Shown here in pieces: positions 42,801-51,387 of a stretch of DNA of 52,055 nucleotides. The DNA is from MVRV01 sp964646755 (GTDB lineage Bacteria > Desulfobacterota > Syntrophia > Syntrophales > Smithellaceae), in the NCBI GenBank assembly GCA_964646755.1, contig CAZYIE010000025.1:1-52055 (forward strand), read 5' to 3'. The notes beneath the pieces were generated by a model. It saw only the letters and a program-made list of their open reading frames with translations. It was not told the DNA's origin and searched no databases. Every line of letters starts with the position of its first letter. The stretch's first letter is position 1. Both the position numbers and the translations under genes were made by a program.

Positions 42801-43958
42801 CAGGCGGTTATAAACAAATGGCTTGAAAAGTTCGAGCGCCATCTTCTTGGGCAGACCACACTGGTGAAGCCTTAAATCCGGGCCTACGGTAATAACTGAA
42901 CGGCCGGAGTAATCAACACGTTTGCCCAGTAAATTCTGGCGGAAACGGCCCTGCTTACCCTTGAGCATATCCGATAGAGACCTCAGCGGCCTCTTATTGG
43001 TACCGGTTATGGCGCGGCCACGGCGACCATTATCAAAAAGGACATCCACAGCTTCCTGCAGCATTCTTTTTTCGTTACGGATAATTATTTCTGGAGCATT
43101 TAATTCCTGTAAACGCTTCAAACGATTATTGCGGTTAATGACGCGTCTATATAAATCGTTGAGATCCGATGTGGCAAAACGACCGCCATCGAGCGGAACC
43201 AAGGGGCGTAAATCCGGCGGGATAACGGGAAGAACCGTCAAGATCATCCATTCCGATTTATTTCCCGACTTGCGTAACGCTTCAACAACCTTGAGTCTTT
43301 TAACAAGTTTCTTTTTCTTTGTCTCGGAAACAACTCCGACAACTTCAGTCCTTAATTCTTCATACAATTTTTCTAAATCAATTTCTTCGAGCAGTTGTCT
43401 TACTGCCTCAGCTCCGATTCCGACAACAAAGCCATTCTCTCCATATTGCTCTATGCATTCGCTATACTCTTCATCGGTAAGCAGTTCTTTCTTTTTCAGA
43501 GTAGTCGCTTTGGGATCAAGCACAATCCATGATTCAAAATACAGAACTTTTTCCAGTTCCTTCAATGACAAATCCATGAGATTGCCGATACGACTGGGGA
43601 GACTTTTCAAAAACCAGATATGGGCAACGGGAGTGGCCAGGGTAATATGCCCCATCCTTTCCCGGCGGACCTTGGACTGAATAACTTCCACACCACACTT
43701 TTCGCAAACCACACCCCTGTGCTTCATCCGTTTATAGCGACCGCACAGGCATTCGTAATCTTTTACCGGCCCAAATATCTTTGCACAAAAAAGTCCGTCT
43801 CGCTCCGGCTTAAATGTCCGGTAGTTGATTGTTTCCGGTTTCTTTACTTCACCGTGAGACCAGGAAAGAATCTTCTCCGGCGAAGCAATGGAAATCTTCA
43901 TGGCATTGAATCTAATGGGGTTTTTTGGTTTTTCAAAATAGCTGAAAACGTCTTCCAC
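39864..43958 (-). CDS. rpoC: RNA polymerase beta' subunit
   Basis: The 1364 residues carry the catalytic NADFDGDQM (about 457-465), with the three Asp residues that hold the active-site magnesium. The first zinc site is CLCGRYKRMKHRGVVCEKC (about 70-88) and the second includes SCRAKHGVCAMC. GRVLMMSTNNILSP-like bridge and trigger-loop regions (QSIGEPGTQLTMRTFHIGG) are complete. It starts 49 bases after rpoB and is translated as a single full-length chain. Confidence 0.99.
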   Translation of the reverse strand: MEDVFSYFEKPKNPIRFNAMKISIASPEKILSWSHGEVKKPETINYRTFKPERDGLFCAKIFGPVKDYECLCGRYKRMKHRGVVCEKCGVEVIQSKVRRERMGHITLATPVAHIWFLKSLPSRIGNLMDLSLKELEKVLYFESWIVLDPKATTLKKKELLTDEEYSECIEQYGENGFVVGIGAEAVRQLLEEIDLEKLYEELRTEVVGVVSETKKKKLVKRLKVVEALRKSGNKSEWMILTVLPVIPPDLRPLVPLDGGRFATSDLNDLYRRVINRNNRLKRLQELNAPEIIIRNEKRMLQEAVDVLFDNGRRGRAITGTNKRPLRSLSDMLKGKQGRFRQNLLGKRVDYSGRSVITVGPDLRLHQCGLPKKMALELFKPFVYNRLLEKGYVTTVKSAKKMVERETPEVWDALDEVVREYPVMLNRAPTLHRLGMQAFEPVLIEGKAIRLHPLVCTAFNADFDGDQMAVHVPLSIEAQTECRVLMMSTNNILSPANGKPIIIPSQDIVLGIYYLTRAKNDVKGEGMIFADPDEVRCALDAGVIDLHAKIKVRINSVLKDTTVGRIILAEIVPPEISFDTVNKLMNKKELANLIDYCYRLCGDKTTVLLADRLKDLGFKYATVSGISFAVGNMIIPENKKHIVLQAEKDVLKIQKQYMDGLITDGERYNKVIDIWAQSTEKIATEMVNGISTEEVIGADGKKRRAESFNPIYMMADSGARGSGVQLRQLAGMRGLMAKPSGAIIETPITANFREGLTVLQYFISTHGARKGLADTALKTANSGYLTRRLVDVAQDCIITERDCETVDGIYVSALMEGGEIIETAGERVLGRVALQEIKDPFTGEVIVHANEPIDEALAEKIDHSGIEQVNIRSVLSCRAKHGVCAMCYGRDLAHGHLVNIGEAVGIVAAQSIGEPGTQLTMRTFHIGGTAKFDEHSTLEARHDGLVKFLNLNTVKTRENDFVVMNRHGEVHVLDEQQRSRGKYTVPYGAHLKVSDNSTVKRGQLMAEWDPFSIPILAEVDGTIKFGDIIEGKTMQEQVDEVTGLSRKVIVEFKGGDLRPRVSLKDSKGKTVKLAGTNTVARYLLSVGINIVVSEGDEVRAGDIIAKIPRETTKTKDITGGLPRIAELFEARKPKDFAVISEIDGVVSYGKDAKGKRKIVVTPEIGEEKEYLIPKGKHISVQEGDRVTPGDALMDGMNNPHDLLAIKGEKELARYLVDEVQEVYRLQGVKINDKHMEVIVRQMLRRVRVTDPGDTIFIADEQVERYRFQEENDKVVAQGGRPAIGDPLLLGITKASLSTQSFISAASFQETTRVLTEASLAGKTDYLRGLKENVIMGRLIPAGTGLVMYRKLGIAVDEHNTVINVE

Positions 43959-44007
43959 AGCTTATTCTCCTGTACGATTAAAAACTTTATTAAAACTATT
44001 GAACCAA

Positions 44008-47000
44008 TTATTGTTCTTCAACTAATTCCACGTCTAATCCGAGACTTTGGAGCTCTTTTACCAATACGTTAAAGGACTCCGGCAAACCCGGTTCAAATGT
44101 ATGTTCACCCTTGACGATAGATTCGTAAATTCTTGTCCTGCCCGCCACATCATCCGATTTAACCGTAAGAAACTCCTGCAGGGTATAGGACGCACCATAA
44201 GCTTCCATTGCCCATACTTCCATCTCACCTAAGCGTTGTCCGCCGAATTGAGCTTTACCACCCAAAGGCTGCTGGGTTACCAGTGAATATGGACCTATGG
44301 AACGAGCGTGAATTTTATTATCAACCAAATGGTGCAGCTTCAACATGTATATAATGCCAACGGTAACTTCCTGATCAAATGGATCACCGGTTCTTCCATC
44401 AAAAAGAACTGTCTGTCCTGATTGTGGCAACTCTGCCATCGTCAATAAATCGCTGATCCTGCTTTCCGGACAACCGTCAAAAACGGGACTCGCCACCAGC
44501 ATTCCTTTTTTAAGGCGTCCGACAAACTTCTTCGCATCTTCGGCAGAAGCTTGATCAATATACTTATCGAAATCAGGTGAAGAGTATGCTTTTTTCAATT
44601 CACTCTTAATACTGCTAAGATTATTGTTTTTTTCTAAAAGCTCATTTAAACCTTCGCCAATCGTTTTCGCCGCCCAGCCCAGATGTGTTTCTAAAATTTG
44701 GCCGACATTCATGCGCGAAGGTACGCCCAGAGGATTCAAAACGATGTCCACGGTAGAACCATCGGCAAAATACGGCATATCTTCTTCGGGAAGTATTCTG
44801 GATAAAACACCTTTGTTGCCATGCCGTCCGGCCATCTTATCGCCGACAGAAAGCTTTCTTTTAATGGCGACATAGATTTTAACCATTTTGATCACACCCG
44901 GAGGAAGCTCATCACTGGCTTTAATCTTCTCCAGTTTTTCTTCAAAATGAGCCTGAACAAAATCGATTTTGCGCTCCAGCGCTGAAAGTAAATTATTTAA
45001 CTTTTCTTCAGCACCGTCATTTTCCGCAAGAGTAATTTCCTTCCAGTAAGTGAATGGTATTTCCGTCCAAATTTCTTTTGTAATCTTATCACCCTTTTTG
45101 ACAAGGGTTTTCTTTTTAACATCGACAATTTTTGCAGCTACAGTCTTTCCGACTACAAGCTTAGTAATATCTTTTCTAACCGTCTCGGTTAGAACATGTA
45201 TTTCATCATCTCTGTCTTTAGTTAACTGTTCGATGGCATCCGCTTCGATCGCCTGGGAACGTAAATCTCTGTCGGCGCCTTTGCGAGTAAATATCTTGAC
45301 ATCAACAACAGTGCCTTCGACACCAGGAGGCACACGCAAAGACGTATCGCGGACATCACTGGCCTTTTCTCCGAAAATTGCCCGCAGAAGTTTTTCTTCA
45401 GCAGACAGTTGAGTTTCTCCCTTGGGAGTAATCTTCCCGACAAGAATATCGCCTTGTTTGACCGAAACTCCGATACGGATAATACCGCTTTCATCCAAGT
45501 TTCTTAATGATTCTTCGCCAACATTAGGAATATCACGTGTAATTTCTTCTTTACCCAACTTCGTATCGCGAGCCATTGTTTCAAATTCTTCGATATGGAT
45601 AGACGTATAAACGTCTTCCCGCACAATCCGCTCACTGACCAGAATTGAATCTTCGTAGTTGTAGCCACCCCAGGACATGAAAGCAACCATAACATTGCGT
45701 CCCAGAGCCAGTTCACCATTATCTGTTGCCGGCCCGTCAGCAAGAATATCTTTTTTATGGACGCGCTCACCAACATCAACAATCGGCTTCTGGTTAAAAC
45801 AAGTATCCTGATTCGAACGCTGATATTTAGATAATGTGTAGATATCCACTCCAGTATCGATACCATCTTCTTCGGGATGATCCGCTCTTACTATTATTCT
45901 CGAAGCATCAATACTTTCAACAATGCCTGCTCGCCTGGCAGACAAAACCGCACCGGAATCACGGGCGACAATCGCTTCCATCCCCGTACCAACAACAGGA
46001 ACTTCCGGACACATCAAAGGTACCGCCTGCCGCTGCATATTTGATCCCATCAGCGCCCTGTTGGCATCATCATGCTCCAAAAACGGAATGAGAGCTGCGG
46101 CCACGGAAACAAGCTGATTGGGCGATACATCCATTAATTTAATATCTTCCGGCAAAACAGAAATAAAATCATCTCCTTTTCTGACGGAAATAAGTTCTTC
46201 CATAAACTTACCGTTTTTATCTAACGGACGGTCGGAAGGCGCAATGATTTGGTTTTCTTCTTCGATCGCCGTCATGAAGCGGATTTCATCCTCTACACGA
46301 CCTTTTTCCACCATTTTATAAGGAGTTTCAATAAAGCCAAACTCATTAACCCGCGCATAGGTACTCAAAGAAACTATCAATCCGATATTCGGACCTTCCG
46401 GGGTTTCCACCGGACAAATGCGACCATAGTGTGTATTATGAACATCAGGTACTTCAAATCCCGCCCGTTGCGTTGTTAAACCTCCGGGCCCCAGTGCCGA
46501 CAAACGGCGCTTGTGCGTAATTTCGGAAAGAGGATTGGTCTGATCCATAAATTGTGAAAGCTGACTGGAACCATAAAACTCGTTGACTACGGCAGAGACG
46601 GGTTTGGCGTTAATCAAGTCATGGGGCATCATTGTCTCGATGTCCTGCAAACTCATTTTTTCTTTAATGGCCCGCTCCATGCGCACCAAACCAATACGAT
46701 ACTGGTTTTCAATGAGTTCCCCAACTGAGCGCACACGCCGGTTTCCCAAATGATCGATATCATCGACGCTGCATTCTCCAACACCATTTTTTAAATCAAC
46801 TAGATATTTAACTGCCGCCAAGATATCGTCATTACGTAAAACAGTGATGCTTGTCGGCACATTTAAGCGCAATTTGTAATTCATCTTGGCACGGCCGACA
46901 TCCGACAAATCGTAAGTTTCCGATTCAAAGAAAAGGCTCTTGAAAAATTTCGTTGCTGTCTCCGGAGTGGGCGGATTGCTCGGACGCAATCGGCGATATA

Positions 47001-48123
47001 TCTCCAAAACAGCATCTTCGGTGGTATCAATTTTGTCCATCAGCAAAGTATCACGGATGGAAACATTGTCCAAGTCTTCATCCAGATGGATGAATTTCAA
47101 TTCGGAAATGCCCTTCTCTTTAGCAATTTCCAAACCATTGATAGGCAATTCTTCGTTACAACGGAAAATTATCTCTCCGGTTTGCGGATCGCGAATATCA
47201 GCAGAAAGTACCTTCCCCGCAAGATCTGCTTCCTTAACGGGGATGGTTTTTACGCCTGCATCAATTACTTTCTTCAAAAGGGGTTTCGTCAGCTTACGCC
47301 CTTTCTTGACAATGGTCTCCGTACTTTTCGGATCCTTGATATCTTCCGGTGCTTTTTGACCAACCAGAGACTCATCAACGGCGAAGTAAAGCTTTTCACC
47401 TGCGATGGTTATCTTCTCGATAGTATAAAAATAATTCAGAATAAATTCTGTCGAATTGTTCATTGCCTTGAGCAAAATGGTGACGGGCATTTTGCGGCGC
47501 CGGTCAATCCGCATATAGAGGAGATCTTTGGAATCAAATTCCAAATCCAGCCACGAACCTCTTATGGGAATGACCCGTGCCGAATAAATCAATTTACCAC
47601 TGGCAACGGTTTTACCTTTATCATGATCAAAGAAGATACCGGGTGAGCGGTGCAACTGGCTGACAATCACCCGCTCCGTTCCGTTAACGATAAATGTTCC
47701 ATTTTCCGTCATCAACGGAATTTCGCCAAAATAAATTTCCTGTTCCTTAATATCGCGTATCGGCTTTGTTTCATTTGATTCCCGGTTGATCTTACCGTCA
47801 TTGAGACGGTCAGTATCAAAAACAACAAGCCTGACGACAATTTTCAAAGGAGCAGCATAAGTCATTCCCTTTTGGACGCACTCCCTTACATCATACCGGA
47901 CATCACCAATCTTATAGCTGACAAACTCCAGAGAACATTTTCCGCTAAAATCAGAAATGGGGAAAACGCTCTTGAAGGCGCCTTGCAAACCGATGTCGGC
48001 CCTTTTTGTGGGCGGCAAATCCTTTTGCAAGAATTTTTCATAAGATCGTGTTTGGATCTCAATTAGATTGGGTATATCCAGTGCTTTTTTTACCCGGCCA
48101 AAATTTCTTCTAAAATTGCCCAT
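44008..48123 (-). CDS. rpoB: RNA polymerase beta subunit
   Basis: The 1371 residues are complete. The rifampicin pocket reads GSSQLSQFMDQTNPLSEITH then KRRLSALGPGG, with the key Asp, His and Ser residues wild type, so rifampicin sensitivity is expected. The GGLTTQRAGFEVPDVHNTHY continuation differs slightly from E. coli. Conserved NVGQILETHLGWA and GGKAQFGGQRLGEMEVWA occur near the C-terminus. ATG 48123 has AAGGAT upstream. The gap to rplL is only 30 bases, much shorter than in E. coli. Confidence 0.99.
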   Translation of the reverse strand: MGNFRRNFGRVKKALDIPNLIEIQTRSYEKFLQKDLPPTKRADIGLQGAFKSVFPISDFSGKCSLEFVSYKIGDVRYDVRECVQKGMTYAAPLKIVVRLVVFDTDRLNDGKINRESNETKPIRDIKEQEIYFGEIPLMTENGTFIVNGTERVIVSQLHRSPGIFFDHDKGKTVASGKLIYSARVIPIRGSWLDLEFDSKDLLYMRIDRRRKMPVTILLKAMNNSTEFILNYFYTIEKITIAGEKLYFAVDESLVGQKAPEDIKDPKSTETIVKKGRKLTKPLLKKVIDAGVKTIPVKEADLAGKVLSADIRDPQTGEIIFRCNEELPINGLEIAKEKGISELKFIHLDEDLDNVSIRDTLLMDKIDTTEDAVLEIYRRLRPSNPPTPETATKFFKSLFFESETYDLSDVGRAKMNYKLRLNVPTSITVLRNDDILAAVKYLVDLKNGVGECSVDDIDHLGNRRVRSVGELIENQYRIGLVRMERAIKEKMSLQDIETMMPHDLINAKPVSAVVNEFYGSSQLSQFMDQTNPLSEITHKRRLSALGPGGLTTQRAGFEVPDVHNTHYGRICPVETPEGPNIGLIVSLSTYARVNEFGFIETPYKMVEKGRVEDEIRFMTAIEEENQIIAPSDRPLDKNGKFMEELISVRKGDDFISVLPEDIKLMDVSPNQLVSVAAALIPFLEHDDANRALMGSNMQRQAVPLMCPEVPVVGTGMEAIVARDSGAVLSARRAGIVESIDASRIIVRADHPEEDGIDTGVDIYTLSKYQRSNQDTCFNQKPIVDVGERVHKKDILADGPATDNGELALGRNVMVAFMSWGGYNYEDSILVSERIVREDVYTSIHIEEFETMARDTKLGKEEITRDIPNVGEESLRNLDESGIIRIGVSVKQGDILVGKITPKGETQLSAEEKLLRAIFGEKASDVRDTSLRVPPGVEGTVVDVKIFTRKGADRDLRSQAIEADAIEQLTKDRDDEIHVLTETVRKDITKLVVGKTVAAKIVDVKKKTLVKKGDKITKEIWTEIPFTYWKEITLAENDGAEEKLNNLLSALERKIDFVQAHFEEKLEKIKASDELPPGVIKMVKIYVAIKRKLSVGDKMAGRHGNKGVLSRILPEEDMPYFADGSTVDIVLNPLGVPSRMNVGQILETHLGWAAKTIGEGLNELLEKNNNLSSIKSELKKAYSSPDFDKYIDQASAEDAKKFVGRLKKGMLVASPVFDGCPESRISDLLTMAELPQSGQTVLFDGRTGDPFDQEVTVGIIYMLKLHHLVDNKIHARSIGPYSLVTQQPLGGKAQFGGQRLGEMEVWAMEAYGASYTLQEFLTVKSDDVAGRTRIYESIVKGEHTFEPGLPESFNVLVKELQSLGLDVELVEEQ

Positions 48124-48134
48124 AGTATCCTTAA

Positions 48135-48155
48135 AATAATATATTATATATTATT
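48135..48155. repeat. AT-only palindrome in the rplL-rpoB gap
   Basis: A 21-base A/T sequence whose 10-base arms (AATAATATAT and ATATATTATT) are perfect reverse complements around one central base. It fills most of the gap and overlaps the last two bases of the rplL stop codon. As RNA it would form only a weak hairpin. Function, if any, is unknown. Confidence 0.55.
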
Positions 48156-48537
48156 ATTTAATCTCGACTGTTCCGCCAACTTCTTCAATTTTCTTCTTAA
48201 TTTCTGCAGCTTCATCTTTGGAAACAGCTTCTTTGATCGCTTTGGGCACTCCTTCCACCAAATCCTTGGCTTCTTTCAGCCCTAAACCGGTGATAGCCCG
48301 AACAACTTTGATTACCTGAATCTTCTCCGCACCAAAACCTGTGAGAACAGCATTGAACTCGGTCTGTTCCTCTACCGGAGCTGCCGCTGCTGCACCCGGA
48401 GCTGCCGCCATCATCATGGGAGCTGCCGCAGAAACACCAAATTTTTCTTCTAATTCTTTAACTAAAGCAGAAAGCTCTAATACGGTCATACCTGCAATAA
48501 ATGCTACTACGTCTTCTTTTGTAATTTGATTTGACAT
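48154..48537 (-). CDS. rplL: 50S ribosomal protein L7/L12
   Basis: The multi-copy stalk protein that recruits elongation factors. The 127 residues have an N-terminal dimerisation helix region, an Ala/Pro-rich hinge (AAPMMMAAAPGAAAAAPVEE) and the factor-binding C-terminal domain with KIQVIKVVRAITGLGLKEAK and DLVEGVPKAIKEAVSKDEA. It follows rplJ by 26 bases and precedes rpoB by 30. Confidence 0.98.
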   Translation of the reverse strand: MSNQITKEDVVAFIAGMTVLELSALVKELEEKFGVSAAAPMMMAAAPGAAAAAPVEEQTEFNAVLTGFGAEKIQVIKVVRAITGLGLKEAKDLVEGVPKAIKEAVSKDEAAEIKKKIEEVGGTVEIK

Positions 48538-48563
48538 ATTCCTATACCTCTCTGTATGTTTTA

Positions 48564-49088
48564 TTAATTTAAGGTTTGTTTCTTATCACAATAGGCATTA
48601 AGCACTTGAACAAAATTCCTCGGCACTCCACTTAACACTGTTACCAGTGAAGTCGGTACCGCTGCCATGACAGAAACCAATTTCCCAAGTAGTACCTCTC
48701 TGCTGGGTAACTCCGCCAAAAGCGTAAGATCACTCTTGTTTAAGATTTTGCCATCCAGTACACCAATCTTGATTTCCAATTCCGGATTTTTCCTGGCAAA
48801 ATCAATAAGAGCCTTTGTCGGCTCTACGGGATCTTTGTAGCTTAAAACAACCGCAACAGGCCATTTGAAATGATCGGCAAGCACGCTGAACGATGTTTCT
48901 TTCGCAGCAATGTGCAAAAGTGTGTTTTTCACAACTTTAAGCTCAGCATTCGACTTGCGCAGGACATTTCTTAGCGCTTCCATTTTCTCGACATTCATCT
49001 TGCTAAAACTGGTTAAAACACCGAGATTGGCCTTAGTGAGTTTTACCTGCAGTTCGGATACAATTTGTTCTTTAGTTCTCCGATCCAA
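48564..49088 (-). CDS. rplJ: 50S ribosomal protein L10
   Basis: Base of the L7/L12 stalk and autogenous repressor of its own mRNA. The start is TTG at 49088, preceded by AAAGGAGG; no better ATG exists. The 174 residues include EQIVSELQVKLTKANLGVLT, MEALRNVLRKSNAELKVVKN, TLLHIAA and a helical C-terminal tail that binds L7/L12 dimers. A leader resembling the L10 control element lies upstream. Confidence 0.96.
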   Translation of the reverse strand: MDRRTKEQIVSELQVKLTKANLGVLTSFSKMNVEKMEALRNVLRKSNAELKVVKNTLLHIAAKETSFSVLADHFKWPVAVVLSYKDPVEPTKALIDFARKNPELEIKIGVLDGKILNKSDLTLLAELPSREVLLGKLVSVMAAVPTSLVTVLSGVPRNFVQVLNAYCDKKQTLN

Positions 49089-49156
49089 TATATCAGCCTC
49101 CTTTCAATAATTTTTTATTATCATGAGGCCGGAGAGTATAGCCGCACACAGAATAA

Positions 49157-49193
49157 AAAACGGTAACCCTGTCCAAAATCCGATGCCCGTTTT
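49157..49193 (-). other. Possible attenuator hairpin in the rplJ leader
   Basis: AAAACGG and CCGTTTT (49157-49163 and 49187-49193) can form a 7-bp stem around 23 bases. On the minus strand the stem runs into TTTTTTATTC. It lies between the L10-leader core and rplJ, the position expected of a conditional terminator; the stem is modest, so this is tentative. Confidence 0.4.
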
Positions 49194-49240
49194 CCAAAAA
49201 TTGTTTACCTTAATAAGACAAAGCAACTCTTTTTATTATA

Positions 49241-49298
49241 CGAGTCTCGGCAGGCCGCATTACGTTTAAACTTCTGTACCTGCTATCTTCGACCTTTT
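49241..49298 (-). ncRNA. Ribosomal protein L10 leader (cis-regulatory RNA) core
   Basis: In the 235-base gap between rplA and rplJ the minus strand reads AGATAGCAGGTAC followed, about 20 bases on, by CCTGCCGAGA. These match the paired elements of the L10 leader (AGACCGTAGGTGC and CCTGCCGAGG types), a kink-turn structure bound by the L10-L12 complex. It would let excess L10 repress rplJL. The exact ends are approximate. Confidence 0.65.
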
Positions 49299-49323
49299 AT
49301 CTTAAAATGTTAACTTCTGCACA

Positions 49324-50022
49324 TTATGCGCTTTTAATATCTAGAGGATCAATTCTCACACCGGCACCCATTGTGCTGGAAAGAGAAACACTTTTAATAT
49401 AGATCCCTTTGCTGGCGGCCGGTTTTAATTTGATAATTGTTTCTATTACAGCTTGTATATTTTCTCGCAATTTTTCAGGGCCAAAAGAAACTTTCCCCAC
49501 GGGAGAATGAACAATTCCGGCTTTTTCTACACGGAATTCAACTTTACCGGCTTTAAGTTCTTTTACGGCATTGGCTACATCAAAAGTTACAGTACCAACT
49601 TTAGGATTGGGCATGAGTCCACGTGGTCCTAAAATCTTGCCTATTTTGCCTACCGCACCCATCATATCAGGCGTAGCGACAACACGGTCAAATTCAAACC
49701 AACCACCTTTTATTTTTTCAATAACTTCATCATTACCAACTAAATCGGCTCCGGCATCAAGGGCTTCTTTTTCCTTTTCACCTTTGGCAAAAACCAGCAC
49801 CTTCACTGTTTTACCAAGGCCGTTGGGCAAAACAACGCTTCCCCTGACCATTTGATCGGCATGAGCAGGATTAACTCCCAAACGAACAGCGGCATCCACT
49901 GTTTCATCAAATTTGGCACCTGCCATCGATACAACCATTTCCGTAGCCTCTTTCAGCGTGTAACGCTTCGTGGGCTCGACCTTTGCTTTTGCTGCTAATA
50001 TACGTTTGCCTCTTCTTAACAT
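49324..50022 (-). CDS. rplA: 50S ribosomal protein L1
   Basis: Stalk protein at the E site and translational repressor of rplKA. The 232 residues include MLRRGKRILAAKAKVEPTKR, the ETVDAAVRLGVNPAHADQMV-type N-terminal domain, RGSVVLPNGLGKTVKVLVFA and the KIGKILGPRGLMPNPKVGTV signature. It follows rplK by 17 bases and ends before the L10 leader. Confidence 0.98.
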   Translation of the reverse strand: MLRRGKRILAAKAKVEPTKRYTLKEATEMVVSMAGAKFDETVDAAVRLGVNPAHADQMVRGSVVLPNGLGKTVKVLVFAKGEKEKEALDAGADLVGNDEVIEKIKGGWFEFDRVVATPDMMGAVGKIGKILGPRGLMPNPKVGTVTFDVANAVKELKAGKVEFRVEKAGIVHSPVGKVSFGPEKLRENIQAVIETIIKLKPAASKGIYIKSVSLSSTMGAGVRIDPLDIKSA

Positions 50023-50039
50023 GATAAACCTCGTTTTTA

Positions 50040-50465
50040 TTAACCTGCGACTTCGATTCCCATCGACCTAGCCGTACCGGCAATTATTTTGATGGCACCT
50101 TCGATATTCACGGCATTCAAATCGTTAAATTTTAATTCGGCAATTTCTTTAACCTGTGCGGCCGTAACTATTCCAACTTTTTCTCTCTTGGGATCACTTG
50201 CCCCTTTGGCAATTTTCGCTGCTTGCTTGAGCAATACTGAAGCCGGCGGCGTTTTGGTAATAAAGGTAAATGATCTATCGGCATAAACAGTAATTACGAC
50301 AGGAATAATCATTCCTTCCTGTTTTTGCGTCAATGCATTATAAGCCTTACAAAATTCCATAATATTGACACCGTGCTGCCCTAAAGCCGGACCAATCGGG
50401 GGCGATGGTGTCGCCTTTCCCGCTTTAATCTGCAATTTAATACTTGCAATAACCTTTTTTGCCAT
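50040..50465 (-). CDS. rplK: 50S ribosomal protein L11
   Basis: GTPase-centre protein that also activates RelA. ATG 50465 (MAKKVIASIKLQIKAGKAT) follows AGGGTGATC and gives 141 residues; an in-frame ATG nine bases upstream is less likely. PSPPIGPALGQHGVNIMEFC and TKTPPASVLLKQAAKIAKG are the L11 signatures, including the thiostrepton-contact prolines. It follows nusG by 59 bases. Confidence 0.97.
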   Translation of the reverse strand: MAKKVIASIKLQIKAGKATPSPPIGPALGQHGVNIMEFCKAYNALTQKQEGMIIPVVITVYADRSFTFITKTPPASVLLKQAAKIAKGASDPKREKVGIVTAAQVKEIAELKFNDLNAVNIEGAIKIIAGTARSMGIEVAG

Positions 50466-50524
50466 GATGATCACCCTGATCTTAAGAATTTTTCAGGCTT
50501 ACATAAAAGCCTAAAATAAATTAA

Positions 50525-51055
50525 TTATCCCTGCATTACCTGAATAAAATCCAACTCCACTGGTGTCGGCCGGCCAAAAATACTTACTATAACACGCAGC
50601 TTCCCTTTTTCCGGCTTTACCTCATCAATAACACCATCAAAGTTTGTGAATGGTCCGTCAATTATTTTTACATGGTCGCCGACATCAAATTTGAACTTCG
50701 GTTTGGGCTTTAAAGTTCCTTCATCAATCCTGACCTTTAAATTTTCGACATCCTTATCCGCAATCGGCGAAGGCTTATCTTTGCTACCGATAAAACCAGT
50801 AACTTTGGGAGTGTCCTTCACAATGTGCCAAGTTTCATCATTCATTTCCATCCGGACAAGAATGTAGCCGGGGAAAAATTTGCGCTTGGAAGTTTTCTTT
50901 TCTCCCGAGACTAATTCCACAACGTCTTCTTCCGGAATCAGGATATCAGAAAAAGAAGCCTGAGCATTAGCGAGTTCAACTCTTTCCTGCAAGCTCATTT
51001 TTACTTTGTTTTCATATCCCGAATAGGTATGAACAACGTACCATTTAAAAGCCAT
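50525..51055 (-). CDS. nusG: Transcription elongation/antitermination factor NusG
   Basis: Binds the polymerase clamp through its NGN domain and Rho or S10 through its KOW domain. The 176 residues show AFKWYVVHTYSGYENKVKMS, FFPGYILVRMEMNDETWHIV, VTGFIGSKDKP and the KOW segment VGDHVKIIDGPFTNFDGVID, ending SIFGRPTPVELDFIQV. It follows secE by 4 bases. Confidence 0.98.
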   Translation of the reverse strand: MAFKWYVVHTYSGYENKVKMSLQERVELANAQASFSDILIPEEDVVELVSGEKKTSKRKFFPGYILVRMEMNDETWHIVKDTPKVTGFIGSKDKPSPIADKDVENLKVRIDEGTLKPKPKFKFDVGDHVKIIDGPFTNFDGVIDEVKPEKGKLRVIVSIFGRPTPVELDFIQVMQG

Positions 51056-51059
51056 TTTG

Positions 51060-51263
51060 CTAACCTAAAATAAATTTAATCAGTTTAGCTAAACCGAAAT
51101 CAATTATACCGAAATAAATCGCCATGACAAAAACGATAATTATTACGACCAGTGTGGATGCCATCGTTTGCTTTTGTGACGGCCAAGTAACTCTCTTCAG
51201 TTCGGCCTTGGCATCAATAAGAAATTGCTTTATCTTTTCCATCACTAACTTGATTTTTTCCAT
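51060..51263 (-). CDS. secE: Preprotein translocase subunit SecE
   Basis: Clamps SecY in the inner membrane. The 67 residues have the conserved amphipathic part FLIDAKAELKRVTWPSQKQT and a single membrane helix (about 35-60), the short SecE type without the two extra N-terminal helices of E. coli. It lies between tRNA-Trp and nusG, the standard position. Confidence 0.95.
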   Translation of the reverse strand: MEKIKLVMEKIKQFLIDAKAELKRVTWPSQKQTMASTLVVIIIVFVMAIYFGIIDFGLAKLIKFILG

Positions 51264-51292
51264 TTTTCAAACCCTTATATAAAAGGAAAAAC

Positions 51293-51369
51293 TGGCAGGC
51301 CAGGAGGGACTTGAACCCCCAGCATCCGGATTTGGAGTCCGGCGCTCTATCCATTAGAGCTACTGGCCT
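51293..51369 (-). tRNA. tRNA-Trp (anticodon CCA)
   Basis: Folds as a cloverleaf: acceptor AGGCCAG paired with CTGGCCT, D-arm GCTC...GAGC, anticodon stem with loop CTCCAAA (CCA), T-arm GGGGGTTCAAGTCCCTC. Discriminator G is followed by an encoded CCA. It sits between rpmG and secE and is probably processed from the same transcript. Confidence 0.97.
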
Positions 51370-51387
51370 GTTTGCTTTATGCCAACC

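Noticed and set aside
42922..43680. 252-codon plus-strand open frame within rpoC
   Set aside because: It lies opposite conserved rpoC sequence, is Ser/Arg-rich without motifs, and has no promoter or ribosome site.
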